Shown here: one piece after another, positions 1 to 9,282 of the stretch
Position numbering within the stretch: the first letter of the stretch is position 1
Layout: every line of letters starts with the position of its first letter
Assembly: GCA_016342745.1 (NCBI GenBank)
Contig: JAEINT010000008.1
Location: 124,001 to 188,000 of the forward strand
Direction of reading: 5' to 3'
DNA: 64,000 nt
Origin: Labilibaculum sp.
GTDB taxonomy: Bacteria; Bacteroidota; Bacteroidia; Bacteroidales; Marinifilaceae
Notes under the pieces: model-generated
What the model was told of the DNA's origin: nothing
Database searches by the model: none
What the model saw: the letters and a program-made list of their open reading frames with translations, nothing else
Translations under genes and position numbers: made by a program

Positions 1-611
1 ATTCCATTACTGATCAAGACATGATTTTATTCAAAGGACAAGATCATATTTTTGAACAAATGGAAGGTTTAAAATTCAAAATTGGGCCTAAATCATTCTA
101 TCAAACCAATTCTGAACAAGCTTACAATTTATATTGCAAAACTCGTGAGTTTGCAGAGTTAACAGGTGACGAAATTGTCTACGATCTATATACAGGAACA
201 GGAACCATTGCCAACTTTGTTGCTAAGCAAGCTAAAAAAGTGATTGGTATTGAGTATGTTCCCGAAGCAATTGCTGATGCAAAAGTAAATTCTGAAATTA
301 ATGGCATAGACAATACTGAATTCTTTGCTGGTGACATGAAAAATGTTCTTACAAAAGAATTTATTGAGTTACATGGGCAACCAGACACAATAATTGTGGA
401 TCCTCCAAGAGCAGGAATGCACGCTGATGTTGTAGAAACCATTCTTCAAGCAGCTCCAAAACGCATTGTTTATGTAAGTTGTAATTCTGCAACTCAAGCT
501 CGCGATTTGTCTTTAATGGATGCCGCATACAAAATTACAAAAGTTCAGGCTGTTGATATGTTTCCGCACACACATCATGTGGAGAATATAGTACAGATGG
601 AAAAAAGATAA
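1..611 (+). CDS. rlmD: 23S rRNA (uracil-5-)-methyltransferase RlmD-like, 3' part only
   Basis: The open frame runs in from the window edge (first full codon at 3), so the N-terminal TRAM and iron-sulfur part lies outside. The family (RumA/RlmD/TrmA) makes 5-methyluridine in RNA using S-adenosylmethionine. The visible part holds the Rossmann-type methyltransferase: SFYQTN, the SAM-binding loop DLYTGTGTIANF, the DPPRAGMH motif and YVSCNSATQARD with the catalytic cysteine that attacks uracil C6. The C-terminus PHTHHVENIVQM is typical of the family. An internal ATG at 21 is not the start, because the conserved fold continues upstream of it. A hairpin terminator follows directly. RlmD against another RumA paralogue cannot be separated without the N-terminus. 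Confidence 0.9.
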   Translation, partial: SITDQDMILFKGQDHIFEQMEGLKFKIGPKSFYQTNSEQAYNLYCKTREFAELTGDEIVYDLYTGTGTIANFVAKQAKKVIGIEYVPEAIADAKVNSEINGIDNTEFFAGDMKNVLTKEFIELHGQPDTIIVDPPRAGMHADVVETILQAAPKRIVYVSCNSATQARDLSLMDAAYKITKVQAVDMFPHTHHVENIVQMEKR

Positions 612-633
612 GATACTTTATCTTACCAATAAT

Positions 634-666
634 AAAACCCCAAGCTAAAAGACTTGGGGTTTTTTG
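634..666 (+). terminator. Rho-independent terminator after rlmD
   Basis: A 7-bp GC-rich stem (CCCCAAG at 638-644 with CTTGGGG at 653-659), extended by A-T pairs, with an 8-nt loop and a T6 run. It lies 23 bases after the methyltransferase stop. Confidence 0.85.
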
Positions 667-880
667 TTTAAGCGCAAGTCTTAAATTCGGATTGAATAGT
701 AAGTGAATTGTGCAATCTGCTAAAACACAAATCTACTCTACATTCAATTTCCAATTATATACACCACCCTTCCTCAAAACTTAAATTGCATATTACCAAT
801 TAGTTGACTAACTTAGATCTTAACATCTTATTTAACCAAACAATTAGAAAGCCAAATTCTAACACACAACTATAAAAAAT

Positions 881-2857
881 ATGAAGAGTCTTAAATTTCA
901 AACTCGTCTTATTATCGGGTTTTCAATCATTCTATTTTTTAGTTTCACGATTGGAATTACCTCATTTGTTATGGTTAAAAACATAGGTAATAGCACTGAG
1001 GCAATCTACAAACATCCTTTTACTGTTAGTAATTCAGTAAAAGACATCAATATTGGCATTAATGCAATTCACCGTTCAATGAAAGATGTTGTTTTAGCAA
1101 ATGACACAGAACAATTACATCAATCAATAAATTTAGTAAATCAATACGATAAAGAAATTAAAAATGCGTTTTCCTTAGTTTCAGAACGTTTTCTTGGCGA
1201 CAAAAAAATTGTAAAAGATACCTATAAAACCTATACGAAATGGAAAATAATTAGAAATGAAGTAATTTTCCTGAAATCAAATGGAAATGATATTGAGGCA
1301 GCTAATATTACTCGAGATAAAGGTGCTGTTCATGTGAATTTATTATTTCAAAAAACAAAAATATTAACTGATTTTGCACAAAGTAAGGCAGATGAATTTC
1401 GTCTTGAATCTTTAAAACATAGTAAAAACAGTAGGTTTATACTTCTTCTGATCATTTCAATAATACTGCCTCTTAGTACCATATCTGCCTTTATTATATC
1501 AAAAAGTATTTCTCAACCAATTCATATTTTCATACAAGATTTAAGAACACTTTACAAAAAAGAAGGTATCTCGGAGAATAACTTTCAAGATAAAAGTGAA
1601 CAAGAAATTTTAACAGAAACTATTCTTGAATTGAAACAAGCATACGGTGAACTAAAAGATTTTAATATCGAATTGGACAATAAAATTGACCTTCGTACTC
1701 AAGAATTAAAAGTTGCAAAAGAACAGGCTGAAGAAAGTGAGCAACTTAAATCAGCTTTTTTAGCAAATATGTCTCATGAAATTAGAACGCCTTTAAATTC
1801 AATTCTTGGATTTTCTGAATTCCTAAAAAAAGAAGACCTAGCCAAGGCTAAAAAAAACCTATATTTAAATATAATACAATCGGGAGGACAAAGATTACTA
1901 ACGATTATTTCTGATATCGTTGACATCTCAAAAATTGATGCTGGACAATTTAATCTTTGCTACGAAACATGTCAATTAAACAGATTAATTGATGATCTTT
2001 TCAATCAGTTTTCCATCACAAACACGAACAATCACGTTAGCTTTACAATAAGCAAATTTTTCAATGATGAAGACAGTTACATTTTAACCGACACAACAAG
2101 ATTGAGTCAGGTGCTATCTAACCTAATTGAAAATGCACAAAAATTCACAAAACAAGGACAAATTGAGTTAGGATACGAATTGACTGACAATCAACTACTA
2201 TTCCAAGTAAAAGACACCGGAATTGGAATCAAAAAAGAATATCATGAACATATTTTTGCACGATTCAGACAAAGCGAGTTAGATAAATCACTTGTACAAT
2301 CTGGAACAGGACTTGGCTTATCAATTGCAAAAGGAATTGTAGATCTATTTGGAGGTGAAATAGGAGTAGAATCTGAAATTAACCACGGAGCTACTTTCTT
2401 TTTCTCAATACCTTATTTACCAACAACAGCTAGCAGTTTAAAAGAACCCGAAGAAAACAATGATCTATTATTACAAAGAGCAGGAAAAACAATATTAGTT
2501 GCTGAAGATGAACCATCAAACTTCATCTACATAAATGACCTTTTGAACCGGTACAATTTTAATGTTCTACATGCAAAAAATGGTCAGGAAGCCGTAGATA
2601 TTATCAATAAAAAAACAAATGTAGACTTAATCTTGATGGATATAAAAATGCCTGTTATGAATGGCTTGATTGCAACTCAAGAGATCCGAAAAATCAACAA
2701 AACAATTCCTGTAATTGCACAAACAGCTTATGCTATGGCAGATGATAAACGAAGAGCAATGGAGGCTGGATGCAACGACTATTTATCCAAACCAATTAGC
2801 TCAAAAATGTTTTCGCAAATTATTCATAAACACCTTACCGAAACATACCACAATTAA
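881..2857 (+). CDS. Membrane-bound hybrid sensor histidine kinase / receiver
   Basis: A 658-residue hybrid kinase. Order of parts: membrane helix about 10-32; extracytoplasmic helical sensor about 35-180, resembling four-helix-bundle chemoreceptor sensors; second membrane helix about 184-207; degenerate HAMP-like linker with coiled coil to about 285; HisKA with SHEIRTPLN and phospho-acceptor His299; HATPase with N-box [15 protein letters not shown] and GTGLGLS; receiver from about 537 with acidic EDE and phospho-acceptor Asp587 in [11 protein letters not shown]. There is no DNA-binding output, so phosphate presumably passes to an HPt protein or regulator elsewhere (inference). It stands alone between a terminator upstream and a bidirectional terminator downstream. 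The signal cannot be read from sequence. Confidence 0.93.
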   Translation: MKSLKFQTRLIIGFSIILFFSFTIGITSFVMVKNIGNSTEAIYKHPFTVSNSVKDINIGINAIHRSMKDVVLANDTEQLHQSINLVNQYDKEIKNAFSLVSERFLGDKKIVKDTYKTYTKWKIIRNEVIFLKSNGNDIEAANITRDKGAVHVNLLFQKTKILTDFAQSKADEFRLESLKHSKNSRFILLLIISIILPLSTISAFIISKSISQPIHIFIQDLRTLYKKEGISENNFQDKSEQEILTETILELKQAYGELKDFNIELDNKIDLRTQELKVAKEQAEESEQLKSAFLANMSHEIRTPLNSILGFSEFLKKEDLAKAKKNLYLNIIQSGGQRLLTIISDIVDISKIDAGQFNLCYETCQLNRLIDDLFNQFSITNTNNHVSFTISKFFNDEDSYILTDTTRLSQVLSNLIENAQKFTKQGQIELGYELTDNQLLFQVKDTGIGIKKEYHEHIFARFRQSELDKSLVQSGTGLGLSIAKGIVDLFGGEIGVESEINHGATFFFSIPYLPTTASSLKEPEENNDLLLQRAGKTILVAEDEPSNFIYINDLLNRYNFNVLHAKNGQEAVDIINKKTNVDLILMDIKMPVMNGLIATQEIRKINKTIPVIAQTAYAMADDKRRAMEAGCNDYLSKPISSKMFSQIIHKHLTETYHN

Positions 2858-2862
2858 AACAA

Positions 2863-2895
2863 AAGGTCTGACTTGAATATTTCAAATCAGACCTT
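2863..2895. terminator. Bidirectional terminator between the kinase and MATE genes
   Basis: Near-perfect inverted repeat: AAGGTCTGA (2863-2871) and TCAGACCTT (2887-2895), continued inward by TTGAA/TTCAA. It sits between two convergent genes ending at 2857 and 2903, and its A/T-rich flanks suit both directions. Confidence 0.8.
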
Positions 2896-2902
2896 AGTTA
2901 TT

Positions 2903-4345
2903 CTATACTTTTTTCAATTTCCATTTCCCTTGTTTAAACCAGAAAAATGCTATTAAAGTAAGTGTCATTTCTGCAATTATTATGGAGTAGAAAACACCTT
3001 TTTGATCCCAAGCAAAGTGAATTGCTAAAAAATAGGCAATTGGAATTTCAACTAGCCAAAAGCTAATGAAATTCAAAATTGTAGGAGTCTTTGTATCACC
3101 AGCTCCATTTAAAGCGTTTAATAAAACCATTCCTAGTCCGTAAAATACAAAGCCAATACTTATAATCTGCAAAGCTTGTATTCCACTACTTACAATAGCC
3201 TGATCAATTGTAAACAATTCAATGAAAAAACGTGGAAACAGGTAAAAAACGACTCCTATTAAACCAAGAAAAATCACATTAATCTTGCCAGCAACCCAAA
3301 CCGATTTTTCGGCTCTATCTGGTTGTTCAGCTCCTAAATTTTGACCTACCAAAGTAGCAGCCGCATTACTCAATCCCCAAGATGGCAAAAGAATAAAAAT
3401 AAGAATTCGAATTGCAATTGTATAACCTGCTATTGCAGCACTACCAAATTCAGCCATTATCCTCATTAAACCAATCCAACTCGAAGTTGCAATAATATTC
3501 TGACCTATACCACCAACAGATAATCCAATCAATTGTTTCATCGTTTTCAATTTGATCCTAATATGCTCTCTTCTTAAGTGAATTTGACCACTTCCTTTTG
3601 CAAGTAATACAAACTGATAAATCACTGCTATTCCACGACCAATTGATGTTGCAATAGCCGCTCCTTCTACTCCCATTGCTGGAATCGGTCCTAAGCCAAA
3701 AATCAACAAAGGATCTAAAATAATATTTAGACAGTTAGCTACAATTAAAACCCTCATCGATAGAGCAGCATCACCTGCCGATCGAAATATTGCATTATTA
3801 ATAAAGAGCATCATGATGATAATATTACTCCCCAAAATAATGGTAGTATAGCCCGACATTTCGTTTACAATGGTCGAATTGGCGCCCATTAAACCTAATA
3901 AATCTCGAGAATAAAATATCCCGATTACAGCTATAAATATGGATGCAATCGCTCCGGTAACGATAGCCTGAAAGGCTACTTTCGATGCCTCTTCAGGTTT
4001 TTTCTCTCCAATTCGTCTGGCAACCAAAGCTGTTGTTGCCATCGATAAACCAAAGCCAATGGCATAAACTATTGTGGTTATCGATTCGGTAATTCCAACA
4101 GTTGCAACTGCGTCATCTCCTAGTTTAGATACAAAGTAAATGTCTACAATGGCAAATACCGATTCAAAAATCATTTCTAAAACCATTGGAATTGCAAGCA
4201 GAAACAAGGCTTTTTTAATGTTTCCTTCGGTATGATTTTTTTCCTTTCCCGATACAGCTTCGCGAAATAATTCCCAAATTCGTATGATTTTATTTCTAAC
4301 TTTACTTCTACTAGTATTCTTTCTTATATTGATATTCTGAAGCAT
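2903..4345 (-). CDS. MATE family efflux transporter
   Basis: A 480-residue multidrug and toxin extrusion transporter with about 12 hydrophobic helices starting near residue 46. Family features include the LAIPMVLEMIFESV first helix, FVSKLGDDAVATVG, and the second-half repeat GLSNAAATLVGQNLGA. Such proteins export cationic drugs or metabolites using a Na+ or H+ gradient. The N-terminus carries about 45 basic, non-membrane residues, longer than usual. The ATG at 4345 has no Shine-Dalgarno sequence and lies inside the end of a 51-codon ORF in another frame (4311-4466), so translation may be coupled to that ORF; there is no better in-frame ATG before the first helix. Substrate unknown. Confidence 0.9.
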   Translation of the reverse strand: MLQNINIRKNTSRSKVRNKIIRIWELFREAVSGKEKNHTEGNIKKALFLLAIPMVLEMIFESVFAIVDIYFVSKLGDDAVATVGITESITTIVYAIGFGLSMATTALVARRIGEKKPEEASKVAFQAIVTGAIASIFIAVIGIFYSRDLLGLMGANSTIVNEMSGYTTIILGSNIIIMMLFINNAIFRSAGDAALSMRVLIVANCLNIILDPLLIFGLGPIPAMGVEGAAIATSIGRGIAVIYQFVLLAKGSGQIHLRREHIRIKLKTMKQLIGLSVGGIGQNIIATSSWIGLMRIMAEFGSAAIAGYTIAIRILIFILLPSWGLSNAAATLVGQNLGAEQPDRAEKSVWVAGKINVIFLGLIGVVFYLFPRFFIELFTIDQAIVSSGIQALQIISIGFVFYGLGMVLLNALNGAGDTKTPTILNFISFWLVEIPIAYFLAIHFAWDQKGVFYSIIIAEMTLTLIAFFWFKQGKWKLKKV

Positions 4346-4466
4346 TTTGTTTTCGCTTATGATGTTGAATAAATTCGTTTAATTTTTCTTTTCTTTTGAA
4401 ACCTATTTTGTTTCTGAACGGTACAAATTCCGTTACTGACATATAATAGTCATATGATTTACTCAT
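4311..4466 (-). CDS. Small basic protein (51 aa) overlapping the MATE start
   Basis: An ORF of 51 codons on the minus strand starting at ATG 4464-4466, six bases after a perfect GGAGGG (4473-4478). Such a strong ribosome binding site is rare in this genome type. The peptide begins MSKSYDYYMSVTEFV and continues as a lysine/arginine-rich, probably helical stretch (GFKRKEKLNEF, HHKRKQN), with no signal peptide or membrane helix. Its last 35 bases overlap the start of the MATE gene in another frame, as expected for translational coupling. I do not recognise a family. It could be a genuine small protein or a translated leader that controls the exporter. Evidence is the ribosome site, ORF length and placement only. 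Confidence 0.5.
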   Translation of the reverse strand: MSKSYDYYMSVTEFVPFRNKIGFKRKEKLNEFIQHHKRKQNASEYQYKKEY

Positions 4467-4576
4467 GATAATCCCTCCAAAGTTATAGGTGTATAAATAT
4501 ATCGCATGGGTTGCCTTACAGCTCCCTTACAATTAAAAAATAAAAATCGATGTGAATACGGAAAGCTTAAGCTGAT

Positions 4577-4621
4577 TTAGCTTTTATAAGTGCAAGATGA
4601 TAATGAAACAATTGTATTCAT
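4577..4621 (-). CDS. Possible leader peptide (14 aa) in the MATE 5' region
   Basis: A 14-codon ORF (MNTIVSLSSCTYKS) on the minus strand. It starts at 4621, six bases after GGAGG (4628-4632), and lies about 25 bases downstream of a promoter-like element. After its stop comes an AGCTTAAGCT palindrome and then an AT-rich stretch leading to the 51-codon ORF. Size, ribosome site and position resemble regulatory leader peptides upstream of drug-resistance genes. This is inference; the peptide itself has no recognisable arrest motif. Confidence 0.35.
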   Translation of the reverse strand: MNTIVSLSSCTYKS

Positions 4622-4646
4622 AGCTTTCCTCCGTTTTTGAGTAAAA

Positions 4647-4674
4647 CAAATATATGGTATTTTTCTGAATCCAA
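4647..4674 (-). promoter_or_regulatory. Bacteroidota-type promoter for the MATE leader
   Basis: Read on the minus strand: TTG (4674-4672), a 17-base spacer, then TATATTTG (4654-4647), matching the TTG / TAnnTTTG pattern of the primary sigma factor in this phylum. Predicted transcription start is near 4640, giving a leader of about 300 bases before the MATE ATG. The whole 4346-4886 gap otherwise contains only the two small ORFs and AT-rich DNA. Confidence 0.5.
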
Positions 4675-4886
4675 CCAAAACTTTAAATCAATAAAACTCA
4701 TATTAAATTGATTTATTAGCTGTTTTGCCTCATCAATGTGATGCATTCCAATCTAAATTAAGCTTGATTTTCTTGGAAAACCATACGATTATCGAAAAAC
4801 ACAAGTTAAACTAACAAATGTTCTTTTTTATCCACTTAAAAATCCATAGTATTGGCAATAATCAACAAACCGAAAATAAAAAAACC

Positions 4887-7466
4887 ATGAAACGGATCTT
4901 TGTATTGGCAGTAAGTGCCATTCTATGTATTAACCTTGCATTTGCAAACGCAGACAAGGATAACAAACAAAAAACAATAAGCAAATGGCTACGAACCGAG
5001 GCAATTCAATTGCATCTACCTGCTTTCCATACTACAGAAGATTTTTCAGGAAAAACTTTCGAACTAAAAAATCTCCTTCAAGAAAACCAAAAAGATCTTT
5101 CTGATATCAATCCGAGAGAATCTGATAAATTAAATTGGAATGGACAAGAATTTGCATGGGAAAAACAAACTTCTAAAGGATATATTAGCCTTCCCAACAA
5201 AGAGAATCAAATTTATTATTTCGTATCCTATCTAAATACAGATCAGTGGAGCGAAGTAGAACTTGAGCTTGCTACTTTTCCTATGCTTGAAGTTTACATA
5301 GATGGTGTGAAAAAAATATCCCATTACAAACATGAAACAGAAAAGGAGAAAGTGCTAAATGAGAGCTTAAAACTAGAACAAGGACATCATAAAATAGTAC
5401 TTAAAGTTTTAACAGGAAAAAAAAATAACAAGTTTAAATTGAGTTTGAAAGCAAAGACAGATTGGAATAATGACACATTTAACTTGTCATTATCTCCAAA
5501 GCAATTTATGGATATCAATAAAGTATTAGACGGAACTAAAGTAAAGAGCTCTGTTCTTTCTTACGATGGGAAATATGCATTAATTTCTTACAGTCGCACA
5601 CTTCCTCCATCGGACAAAGTTGAGAGCTGGAAAGAAATACAAGAAGTTTCTACTGGAAAAATACTTTCAACTTTCAGAGGTAGTCAATTGACAAACATCA
5701 AATGGCTTCCAATTGGCAATAAAATCTCATATGCCAAATCGTACAATAAAAAAACTTCAATTTTCATTTTCGATTTTGAAAATAAAAAAGAAAAGCAAAT
5801 CGCGAGTAACCTTTCCGATTTCTCATCATACAGCTGGGCTCCAAATGGTAAATTCGTGATTTACAGTGTAGGGAAAGACAATTCTGCCGATTGGAAACTT
5901 AGAAAAATTCAAGGAATGGAGGACCGTTTACCTTGGTATCGTTACAGATCTTTTCTTTACAAATTGGATGTTGCTAGTGGTGTAAAACAAAGACTAAGCT
6001 ATGGTACTTTAAGTACTGATTTAGCGGATATAAGTTCTGATGGCAAGCATATCCTTTTCACAAGCTCTCAACCCGATTACAGCGGATACCCATATTTTAA
6101 GCAGAATCTTTATCAAATGAATGTTGAAACTTTTGCTGTTGATACCATTTGGAAAGATAAACTAGTTAGCGGGCAAGCTCAGTACTCACCTGACGGAACT
6201 AAACTCTTGGTTCAAGGTGGCCCATCCTGTTTTGGAGAAATAGGAGAAAATATCGGCGACCAGGCCTTAGCAAACAATTACGACGGGCAGCTTTACATTT
6301 ATGATTTAGTATCTAAAAAAATCGATCCAATTTCTTACGAATTCGATCCATCAATTGGTAATGCAAAATGGAATGCAAAAGATAACAAAATCTATCTGCA
6401 GGCTCAGGATATGGACTATGTAAGATTATTTAGCTACGACCTTTCAACCAAAGAATTTACAGTATTAGATAGCAAATCAGATGTCGTGCGTAATTTTAAC
6501 ATGTCTAACAATGGAGAAGTAATCAGCTATGTTGCCTGTTCTATTTCTTCCCCTTACAAAGCTTCCGTTTATCAACTAAGCAATCAGCAAACACAAGTTA
6601 TTTCAAATCCAGAAAAAGAACATTTAGAAAACATTCAATTTGGAAAAACTGAAGATTGGAATTTCACAAAAGAAGATGGCACAACAATAATTGGTAGAGC
6701 TTATTATCCTCCAAACTTCGATTCTACTAAAAAGTATCCTATGATTGTTAACTATTATGGCGGAACTTCTCCTGTTGAAAGAAGTTTTGGTGGAAGATAT
6801 CCTTTAAACATGTATGCCGCAATGGGCTATGTTGTTTATTTACTTCAACCTAGTGGAGCTACTGGATTTGGGCAAGAATTTGCAGCTCGTCATCAAAACA
6901 ATTGGGGAATTACAACTGCCGACGAAATTATCGAAGGAACTAAAAAATTCATCAAAGCTCATTCATTTGTAGATGCTGATAAAATTGGATGTATTGGTGC
7001 TTCCTACGGTGGTTTTACAACTCAATTACTACAAACCAAAACCGACATTTTTTCAGCTGCTATTTCTCACGCTGGAATTAGTGACATTACAAGCTATTGG
7101 GGAGAAGGATATTGGGGCTATTCCTACAGTATGAATGCAACTGGGAAATCTTTCCCTTGGAACAGAAGAGATATCTATGTTGATCAAAGTCCTTTGTTTA
7201 ATGCAGATAAAATTACCACACCAATGCTTTTATTGCATGGAAGTGCAGATACCAATGTACCATTAGGAGAAAGTATTCAAATGTATCAGGCTCTAAAACT
7301 ACTTGGGAAAGAAGTTGATTTTGTGCAAGTAAATGGACAAAATCATCTCATTCAGAATTACACAAAACGAATTCTTTGGAACAATACCATATTTGCCTAT
7401 TTCGCCAAACATTTAAAAGAACAGCCACAATGGTGGGAGAATTTATATCCAGATAAAAACTTATAA
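4887..7466 (+). CDS. Secreted S9 family prolyl oligopeptidase (DPP-like)
   Basis: An 859-residue serine peptidase. I chose the ATG at 4887 because it opens a clean signal peptide (MKRIFVLAVSAILCINLAFA); a longer frame from 4818 would bury it. Residues about 25-200 form an extra beta-rich region resembling a PA14/CBM-like sandwich, then a beta-propeller with repeats such as FSSYSWAPNGKFVIYS and ADISSDGKHILF. The C-terminal alpha/beta hydrolase has nucleophile Ser706 in GASYGGF, Asp788 in HGSADTN and His820 in NGQNHL. The family cleaves short peptides, often after proline; here it probably acts in the periplasm on imported peptides. It is longer than the usual 700-750 residues because of the N-terminal addition. 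A second, lipoprotein paralogue lies at 43335. Confidence 0.9.
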   Translation: MKRIFVLAVSAILCINLAFANADKDNKQKTISKWLRTEAIQLHLPAFHTTEDFSGKTFELKNLLQENQKDLSDINPRESDKLNWNGQEFAWEKQTSKGYISLPNKENQIYYFVSYLNTDQWSEVELELATFPMLEVYIDGVKKISHYKHETEKEKVLNESLKLEQGHHKIVLKVLTGKKNNKFKLSLKAKTDWNNDTFNLSLSPKQFMDINKVLDGTKVKSSVLSYDGKYALISYSRTLPPSDKVESWKEIQEVSTGKILSTFRGSQLTNIKWLPIGNKISYAKSYNKKTSIFIFDFENKKEKQIASNLSDFSSYSWAPNGKFVIYSVGKDNSADWKLRKIQGMEDRLPWYRYRSFLYKLDVASGVKQRLSYGTLSTDLADISSDGKHILFTSSQPDYSGYPYFKQNLYQMNVETFAVDTIWKDKLVSGQAQYSPDGTKLLVQGGPSCFGEIGENIGDQALANNYDGQLYIYDLVSKKIDPISYEFDPSIGNAKWNAKDNKIYLQAQDMDYVRLFSYDLSTKEFTVLDSKSDVVRNFNMSNNGEVISYVACSISSPYKASVYQLSNQQTQVISNPEKEHLENIQFGKTEDWNFTKEDGTTIIGRAYYPPNFDSTKKYPMIVNYYGGTSPVERSFGGRYPLNMYAAMGYVVYLLQPSGATGFGQEFAARHQNNWGITTADEIIEGTKKFIKAHSFVDADKIGCIGASYGGFTTQLLQTKTDIFSAAISHAGISDITSYWGEGYWGYSYSMNATGKSFPWNRRDIYVDQSPLFNADKITTPMLLLHGSADTNVPLGESIQMYQALKLLGKEVDFVQVNGQNHLIQNYTKRILWNNTIFAYFAKHLKEQPQWWENLYPDKNL

Positions 7467-7479
7467 AGATTAAATTATT

Positions 7480-7512
7480 AAAGGGTGTTTCCATTGGATT
7501 CACCTTTTTTTT
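7480..7512 (+). terminator. Probable terminator after the S9 peptidase gene
   Basis: An imperfect stem, AAGGGTG against CACCTT with one bulged G, and a 13-base loop, followed by T8. It starts 14 bases after the stop codon. The stem is short. Confidence 0.55.
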
Positions 7513-7622
7513 ATTTCAAGCACATGATAGATAAAAACTAAGACTTTATCAATAATCATAAACACTATTGATGATTCAATCTTTTATGTCTAATTTTAAA
7601 ATTCAATCAAAAAAAACAAATT

Positions 7623-8393
7623 ATGCTAATCGTTATATCGCCGGCTAAAACTTTAGATTTTGAAAGCCAAGCACAATCAAATATTCACTCTGAAACTTCA
7701 TTCCTTAAAGAATCTAAACAACTTGTTAAAGAGCTTCGCAAATTTAAAGTTGATGATATTAAAGAATTGATGGGTGTTAGTCCGAAACTTGCACAACTTA
7801 ATTTCGAACGCTTTCATGAATGGCATCCTCCATTTACTCCCGACAATGCAAAACAAGCTTTATTGGCCTTTAAAGGAGACGTTTATACGGGAATTGACGC
7901 TGGCACATTTACTGATGCAGAATTTGAACGATCTCAAACCAATCTTCGTATTCTTTCAGGATTGTATGGAGTGCTTAAACCTATGGATTTAATACAGGCT
8001 TATCGATTGGAAATGGGAAAAAAACTAAAAACAAAGAAGGGTGATAATCTTTATCAGTTTTGGGGAGACAAAATTACGAACTCCATTAACAAAGATTTAA
8101 AAGAATACGATCACAAACAACTAATAAATTTAGCCTCTAATGAATATTTTAAATCCATAAACAAGAAAAAGATAAAAGCCGAAATCATAACCCCTGTCTT
8201 TAAGGATTTAAAAAACGGGGAATACAAAATGATCAGTTTCTTTGCCAAGAAAGCAAGAGGATTAATGACTCGTTTCATTATTCAAAATCAAATTACCAAT
8301 CCTGAAGAAATAAAAGCTTTTAATATGGATGGTTACATGTACAATCCTTCTTTATCGAAGGATCTAGAACCAGTTTTCACAAGAGATCATTAA
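7623..8393 (+). CDS. yaaA: Peroxide stress protein YaaA
   Basis: A 256-residue protein matching the YaaA/DUF328 family over its usual full length. It opens with the hallmark MLIVISPAKTLDFE, followed by LMGVSPKLAQLN, FKGDVYTGIDA and LRILSGLYGVLKPMD, with basic NLASNEYFKSI and FFAKKARGLMTRF towards the end. In E. coli YaaA lowers free intracellular iron during peroxide stress, limiting Fenton damage to DNA; it also binds DNA through a helix-hairpin-helix-like fold. The ATG at 7623 is the only sensible start. It is a single gene with no obvious regulator site and no strong hairpin before the next gene at 8499. Confidence 0.92.
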   Translation: MLIVISPAKTLDFESQAQSNIHSETSFLKESKQLVKELRKFKVDDIKELMGVSPKLAQLNFERFHEWHPPFTPDNAKQALLAFKGDVYTGIDAGTFTDAEFERSQTNLRILSGLYGVLKPMDLIQAYRLEMGKKLKTKKGDNLYQFWGDKITNSINKDLKEYDHKQLINLASNEYFKSINKKKIKAEIITPVFKDLKNGEYKMISFFAKKARGLMTRFIIQNQITNPEEIKAFNMDGYMYNPSLSKDLEPVFTRDH

Positions 8394-8498
8394 AGAAATT
8401 TTACCTTATTAAAAAGAGTTTTTAGTCTTGTTTTTCGACGTAATTTTTACTATGTTTAAATAAGACAAACGCATTAATAACCTGATAATCCTTCTCCT

Positions 8499-9212
8499 AT
8501 GACAGATAAAAACTTTATAATAAAATTTGGAAGCTTAATTAAAGAGGAAACGCTTGAAGTTATTGATAGTAAAATATTGCCTCACACAATTGTTTTAGAG
8601 GCGACCAATCCTTTTCCTGGTTACTATGAATATTACGAGGGAATTCAAAAAGACGTTAAACCTCATTACATTTATTTGGTTACTGATAAAAAATGCGATC
8701 TGGAAGAATTTACTCGTGCAACGCAAAAAATCATGTCGTATTTCGAAGTGAATTTTCATGCAGCAATGGGAACCATTACGATTTTTAATGACGTGTATAA
8801 TGTTATTCGAATTAGGAGATTAACAAAGTACGATCAAATTCAAGATTTACAGTCTTGCTATTTAGAAGAAGGCATTAGCCTTAAATCAAATGCATCTATT
8901 CCTCACAATTCGAAAGCAATGATTCAATTGGATAAGTTTTTTGCTTTAGAAGAAATTGGCGATGGTTTTTTCTTAGATCATGTTGAGCCAAATCATGGTT
9001 ATTTTACGGTACCTCAAAAGCTATCTTGGAAGCAATTTGAGCACCTTACTCAGCAAGTGAAGTACAATATGGAGATGTTCCATTTCGATGCCTCATTAGG
9101 CTTTATATATGATAATTTTAAAGCGGTAGACATGATTCGTATCTATGCCGAAAATCTCAATTTAGATTTACTTAAAAAAATCAGATTAAAGTTTGTTGAA
9201 CGAATTAAATAA
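8499..9212 (+). CDS. Conserved-looking protein of unknown function (237 aa)
   Basis: Not recognised. It is a soluble, slightly acidic protein with no signal peptide, membrane helix or obvious nucleotide-binding motif. Notable stretches are PFPGYYEYYEG, HYIYLVTDKKCDLEEF, FEVNFHAAMGTITIFNDVYN and PNHGYFTVPQKLSWKQFEH. Base composition and codon use resemble its neighbours, and it has a good ATG and a strong terminator 22 bases after its stop, so I take it as a real gene. It may be co-transcribed with yaaA, 105 bases upstream, but a link to peroxide stress is only a guess. Confidence 0.75.
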   Translation: MTDKNFIIKFGSLIKEETLEVIDSKILPHTIVLEATNPFPGYYEYYEGIQKDVKPHYIYLVTDKKCDLEEFTRATQKIMSYFEVNFHAAMGTITIFNDVYNVIRIRRLTKYDQIQDLQSCYLEEGISLKSNASIPHNSKAMIQLDKFFALEEIGDGFFLDHVEPNHGYFTVPQKLSWKQFEHLTQQVKYNMEMFHFDASLGFIYDNFKAVDMIRIYAENLNLDLLKKIRLKFVERIK

Positions 9213-9234
9213 TAATTACGATCTAAAAATAGAA

Positions 9235-9262
9235 AAAGGGCTGTCAAAAATGACAGCCCTTT
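9235..9262. terminator. Bidirectional terminator
   Basis: A perfect 12-bp stem, AAAGGGCTGTCA (9235-9246) with TGACAGCCCTTT (9251-9262), loop AAAA, between genes converging from 9212 and 9283. Confidence 0.9.
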
Positions 9263-9282
9263 CTTTATATCCATTCTGAAAA

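Noticed and set aside
4818-4886. Upstream start of the S9 peptidase
   Set aside because: It would place 23 residues before a clean signal peptide; ATG 4887 fits better.
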